Assembly: GCF_022662305.1 (NCBI RefSeq)
Contig: NZ_JAKNQH010000008.1
Location: 62,001 to 126,000, forward strand
Origin: Sphingomonas sp. BAUL-RG-20F-R05-02
GTDB lineage: Bacteria; Pseudomonadota; Alphaproteobacteria; Sphingomonadales; Sphingomonadaceae
DNA length: 64,000 nucleotides
Reading direction: 5' to 3'
The notes beneath the pieces are model-generated. The model saw nothing but the letters and a program-made list of their open reading frames with translations, searched no databases and was not told the origin of the DNA. Made by a program: the position numbers and the translations under genes. How positions within the stretch are numbered: the first letter of the stretch is position 1; each line of letters opens with the position of its first letter. Positions 61,201 to 64,000 of this stretch are shown here, in pieces.

Positions 61201-62855
61201 TCATCAGTCAGCGCGGTCGGCTGTTCCTCGATCACGCGGAAGCCGAAATTCTCCAGCACCGGCACCGCATCCGACAAAGCTAGCGCTCCACCCATCCGGT
61301 ACAGGTTCAACCGAAGCGCACCGTCCGCCTCGCGGTACAAACGTACCGACCTAGCCTCAGGCGCTTCCAGCCTTGCCAGCCGCACGATGTCGTTAGCCGC
61401 CTCTTCAGGAGTTTTCGCGTTGCGATAGCCTTGCGGGAAGCTACCGGCATACCGCAGCGCCAGCCGCGCCGCGCGCGCCGGCTCGACTTGCTCGGCCAGC
61501 GCGGATTCCACCGCCGGCGCCCAGCCGCGTACCATCCGCGCGATGCGCGCATCCAGTGCCGCCGCATCCGGCATCACGCCCGGCCCACGCAGATCGATCG
61601 TATAGCGCAAGAGCGCCGTCACCCCGTCCATCGCGATCGCCCAGTTGAGCAGGCTGCCGTTCGCCGCCTCGACCAGCATCTCGCCGATCGCGACCCGCCG
61701 CCCGGTGGTAAGGTCGTCACGCGGAAGCCAGACGAAGGCGAACAGGTGCCGCCCGAGGATACTGCGCACCAGCACCAGCTTCGGCCGCGGCCGGTCCGCC
61801 AGCGACATGGCGGTGAGCGCGAGTTCCTCCAGCGCATCGAACGCGAACGCCGTCGCCAGATCATGCGGCAGCGATGCGAGTGCATGGGTCAGCGCCTTGC
61901 CGGCGTGCCCCTTGGGATCGAAGCCGAACTTCGCCTCCAGCGCCGCCAGCCGTGCGCGCAGCACCGGCACCTCCTGCGGCGGTGAGGCCAGTGCGCTGCT
62001 CGTCCACAACCCGGCGTGGATCGACAGGCCAACCACCGAGTCACCACGTCGCACCGGCACCAACGCGAGATCGAGCGGCACCTGGCGGTGAACAGCGGAG
62101 ATCTGGCTCGACTTCAGCAGCAAAGGCGCCTCGCCGCCCTGCTGAAACCAGTCGATCGCAAGCTCCCGCGAAGCCTCGGCGAGGATCGGCACGGCGTGGC
62201 CGTTGCGTGCGATTCCCTGCGCGGAGGCAAGCCCGTCCTCCCATTGTTCATGCGCGAGCAGCGTGAAATTGCGGTCGAGGAACCAGCGCAACAGCGCCGC
62301 GCCCTCCATGTGCTCCGACGTCGCGCCCAATGTTTCGGCGTCGGCGGCCATCGCCGCCTCCAGCGCCGACCAGTCGTGCACCGCCGTACGCACATCGGCA
62401 AGACTATGCTCCAGCGCGGCGATCAACTCGCGCCGGTCACGCGCATCTGCGCGCTCCAGCTCGAGGTAGATCATCGATTCCGCCACACCGGCCGCTACGT
62501 CGCCGATCGCGGTCAGTTCGCCGTCGGGATCACGCGTCGCACCCACGACAGGGTGGATAATACGGTCGATCGCGATGTCGTGCGCGCCGATCACCGCCGC
62601 GATCGAATCGACCAGGAACGGCATGTCGTCGTTGATGATCGCCAGCCGCATCCGCCGGCGCGGGTCGGTGACGGCAAGCGGCTCAAGCGCGAGCACCGGC
62701 GTGCCCGGGCGGCGGTGCGCGCCCGTCGCGACGACGAACGCCGCGGCCTCAGCGATCGCCTGCGCGTCGAACCCCTGTAGTTCGCCGGGAAGCGCGCCCT
62801 TGGTCAGCCGGGCGGCGAGCGCCTCCGCCAGCAGTGTCTGCGTCGTGTGTGCCAT
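58230..62855 (-). CDS. gdh2: NAD-dependent glutamate dehydrogenase, large (180-kDa class)
   Basis: A 1541-residue enzyme converting glutamate to 2-oxoglutarate. An N-terminal regulatory half (ACT-like regions, INDDMPFLVDSIAAVIGAHD) is followed by the catalytic domain: RAGPVARGGLRWSDRRDDFR, VIVPTGAKGGFYPK with the catalytic Lys region, VVGCGDMSGDVFGNGML for NAD binding, and DLLWFGGIGTYVKA. The C-terminal domain is helical. Single gene, no operon. Length matches the L-180 class found in proteobacteria. Confidence 0.96.
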   Translation of the reverse strand: MAHTTQTLLAEALAARLTKGALPGELQGFDAQAIAEAAAFVVATGAHRRPGTPVLALEPLAVTDPRRRMRLAIINDDMPFLVDSIAAVIGAHDIAIDRIIHPVVGATRDPDGELTAIGDVAAGVAESMIYLELERADARDRRELIAALEHSLADVRTAVHDWSALEAAMAADAETLGATSEHMEGAALLRWFLDRNFTLLAHEQWEDGLASAQGIARNGHAVPILAEASRELAIDWFQQGGEAPLLLKSSQISAVHRQVPLDLALVPVRRGDSVVGLSIHAGLWTSSALASPPQEVPVLRARLAALEAKFGFDPKGHAGKALTHALASLPHDLATAFAFDALEELALTAMSLADRPRPKLVLVRSILGRHLFAFVWLPRDDLTTGRRVAIGEMLVEAANGSLLNWAIAMDGVTALLRYTIDLRGPGVMPDAAALDARIARMVRGWAPAVESALAEQVEPARAARLALRYAGSFPQGYRNAKTPEEAANDIVRLARLEAPEARSVRLYREADGALRLNLYRMGGALALSDAVPVLENFGFRVIEEQPTALTDEGQSFVHDFLIETVGDPLAEDPAVLEDAIRAVLEGAAENDAFNRLIVEANISPRAVVLLRAWFRYLRQAGLTYGLATVVDALRRAPKVAAALIERFDVAHDPALSTRDVAAADAAIERGLDAVSAIDDDRILRALRSVIAATLRTNAFAPAGQAALAFKLDSHRVPGLPAPLPWREVWVYSPRVEGIHLRAGPVARGGLRWSDRRDDFRTEILGLMKAQRVKNAVIVPTGAKGGFYPKQLPAPSSRDAWLAEGTESYRVFIRALLSITDNIVEGVVTHPDEVVIHDGDDPYFVVAADKGTATFSDVANAIAIEHGFWLGDAFASGGSVGYDHKAMAITAKGAWVSVQRHFAERGVDVQTQPIQVVGCGDMSGDVFGNGMLLSKALKIVAAFDHRHIFLDPNPDPAASWAERARMFALPRSSWADYDASLISAGGGVFPRTDKVIRLSEPVRAVLGVDQAEIEPGALISAILKAPVDLLWFGGIGTYVKAASENNIQVGDPANDRLRVDAEQLRVTAVGEGANLGVTQAARIAFAQAGGRINTDFIDNSAGVDCSDNEVNIKIALNREMIEGRLAYEDRNTLLASMTDDVAHIVLEDNRLQTLALSIAESTGARDVPSYVRLIEIFESAGSLDRAVEGLAANDILLRRAQEGLGLARPELAVLLATAKLALQAAIEHSPLGLDADLAPDLHAAFPPAMREAFPEAIDQHRLRGEIVATKLANRIINRLGMLHPFELAEEEGAALPDIAAMFVVAERLFDLPALWAEIESADMPEAARIALFDEVAVATRSHIADLLRVSPTGAGPGMVMARIGAGIAQLDRQTKALLLDEASTQSARIAASLEAVGAPGALAQKVVRLFELDGAVGLADLGQRVGLDETVLTRAFTRLGQALGLDWAQANAARIASSDPWERLLLAGLARDFQQLRLEFLARGTGGEDAGDPQARVERWLADNAGRVGQFRAGIDRARGTAAPSAAMLAQIAGQARVLLGR

Positions 62856-62945
62856 AACTCGCCCTAGATGACCGTTCGTTACGCGAACACTATAGGACGC
62901 TACTACCGTCGCAACACCCTCTGCCGGGAGGGGAATGCGAAAAAA

Positions 62946-64000
62946 TCAGGCAGTCGCTTGGCGCATTGCCTTTTTTAGCAGCACCGGATCATCATCCAGC
63001 TGGGCCACGATATCGAGCATGCCCGCCTCGCCCGCCCGGGCGAGCAGCACCACGAAGTCGCCAGCAGCGACCGTCGACGAGATTGCCACTTGAGCGATCG
63101 GCGTCCGTTCGCGTAGCTGCGCGACGGGATCAGCCATCACAGCAGGCACCGGCGCGCGGGCGGCGCGCTCGGCCTGGACAATCCCCTTGATGCCGCCCTC
63201 CACGCTATCGAGGTAGCCCGCCAGCCCGTCTGCCGCGATGCCGATGCGGCGGGCGTGGGACAATACAGATGCGTACTCCGCCAGGCGTGTCTTGTCATAA
63301 TTGCCGCCGAACACGAGCTTGACCACCGGCGTCATCGGCGCGCGTAATTGTAGCGTGATCCCGGCATCTTCAAGCAGGTCTTCGTAGCTTCGCGGGTCGG
63401 CGTCCGCTGCTGCTGCAAACGCGTAAGCCCGGTCGAGCGCGTGATAGAGCGCGGCGCGCGTTCGCCCTTCCGCGCCGTGCACTGCGTCGGCTGACTCGCG
63501 TGCCAGCGCGAGATGATCGAACAGCGTTTCCGGCGGGGCCGGCGTCACTGCGAGGGATGCGGTATCTTGGACGCTCTCGATCTCGTCACCGGGTAGCGTG
63601 GCATCGCTGGGACCATCGGCCCAGGCGATCGCGGCCGCCGCCGCCGCCGGGCCGCTGCGCACCGCTGCCGCCAGTTCCGCGTTCAGACGATCCTGCGTCG
63701 CATCGTCAACCAGTTCCTTCCAGTTGATGACGCCGTAGATGAAATCGATCGAATCCTCATGCGAGGAGAACGGCATCAGGATGCCGCGATACAACGTATT
63801 GTGCCCGCGCGCATTTACGAACTCGGCCTCGAACCCGATCGGAGCACGGTTCGCGATGATCTGGAGGTAATGGTCAGTCAGCCGCGACAGCAAGGAACGA
63901 CTCGGCACCTGCGAGATGTGCGTGATCGTGCTGTCGATCGAACATTCCTCGCGCAGCGCCCGGCCGACGAATGGAATCGCCGGATTATCGACCCCTTCCG
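62946..64000 (-). CDS. PAS-domain protein, N-terminus outside the window
   Basis: The frame is open from the edge to 62946, giving 351 codons. The visible N-terminal part carries a PAS-type domain of the group seen in sphingomonads (TDHYLQIIANRAPIGFEAEF, RGILMPFSSHEDSIDFIYGV), followed by an Ala-rich helical region and a C-terminal segment (AAGDFVVLLARAGEAGMLDI). A GTG at 63908 is possible as an internal start, but sequence upstream (NPAIPFVGRALREECSIDS) is clearly protein-like, so the gene starts beyond the window. Function unknown; PAS domains sense small ligands or redox state. Confidence 0.8.
   Translation of the reverse strand, partial: EGVDNPAIPFVGRALREECSIDSTITHISQVPSRSLLSRLTDHYLQIIANRAPIGFEAEFVNARGHNTLYRGILMPFSSHEDSIDFIYGVINWKELVDDATQDRLNAELAAAVRSGPAAAAAAIAWADGPSDATLPGDEIESVQDTASLAVTPAPPETLFDHLALARESADAVHGAEGRTRAALYHALDRAYAFAAAADADPRSYEDLLEDAGITLQLRAPMTPVVKLVFGGNYDKTRLAEYASVLSHARRIGIAADGLAGYLDSVEGGIKGIVQAERAARAPVPAVMADPVAQLRERTPIAQVAISSTVAAGDFVVLLARAGEAGMLDIVAQLDDDPVLLKKAMRQATA

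Overview
The window comes from a high-GC alphaproteobacterium, most probably a sphingomonad. The reasons are the gene content and order (pgi end, gor, methylmalonyl-CoA epimerase, acs, plsY-dprA, murI, hemA-type 5-aminolevulinate synthase, btaA-btaB, rpiB-glyA-nrdR, a 1541-residue NAD-glutamate dehydrogenase) and the family-typical small secreted proteins. No rRNA, tRNA or CRISPR array was seen. The genus is an inference.

Layout. 1-8.49 kb is ordinary chromosome: the end of pgi, gor, mce with a small secreted protein, acs, an M13 metallopeptidase and a secreted protein. From 8489 to 42649 lies a 34.2 kb prophage inserted inside dprA. The C-terminal part of dprA is left at 8193-8493 and the N-terminal part at 42650-43434. 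A 5-bp GGATC core is shared by both junctions, and joining the phage ends rebuilds a long inverted-repeat attP beside a large serine integrase gene. From 43.4 kb to the end is chromosome again: plsY, murI, hemA, a betaine-lipid operon (btaA-btaB), an ECF sigma/anti-sigma pair, rpiB-glyA-nrdR, a GIY-YIG/TrmJ fusion, two methionine sulfoxide reductases, an M20 peptidase, galE, gdh and a PAS-domain protein cut by the window edge.

Prophage. Left to right it holds the integrase; small early genes; a pair of paralogous unknown proteins; an Abi_C-like protein; the small terminase; a strong terminator; a cassette with a small serine recombinase, a membrane J-domain protein and a RelA/SpoT-type nucleotide synthetase; the large terminase; an Abi-alpha (DUF4393) gene on the opposite strand; the portal; then a junction where the head-morphogenesis gene stops after about 25 codons and runs straight into a 5'-truncated tape-measure gene. 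The entire capsid, connector and tail-tube block is missing. Tail hub/fibre genes, membrane proteins of possible lysis function, two leaderless paralogous micro-membrane proteins, a candidate replication gene carrying an 11-bp-phased iteron array, a divergent region with a possible structured RNA, a Prim-Pol-like protein and several small genes follow. No endolysin and no clear repressor were recognised.

Reading. The element looks like a domesticated or defective siphophage that keeps integration, packaging motor, portal and tail tip, lacks a capsid, and carries three separate genes of abortive-infection or alarmone type set between packaging genes. Its position in dprA recalls regulatory prophages in competence genes, because precise excision would restore a 361-residue DprA.
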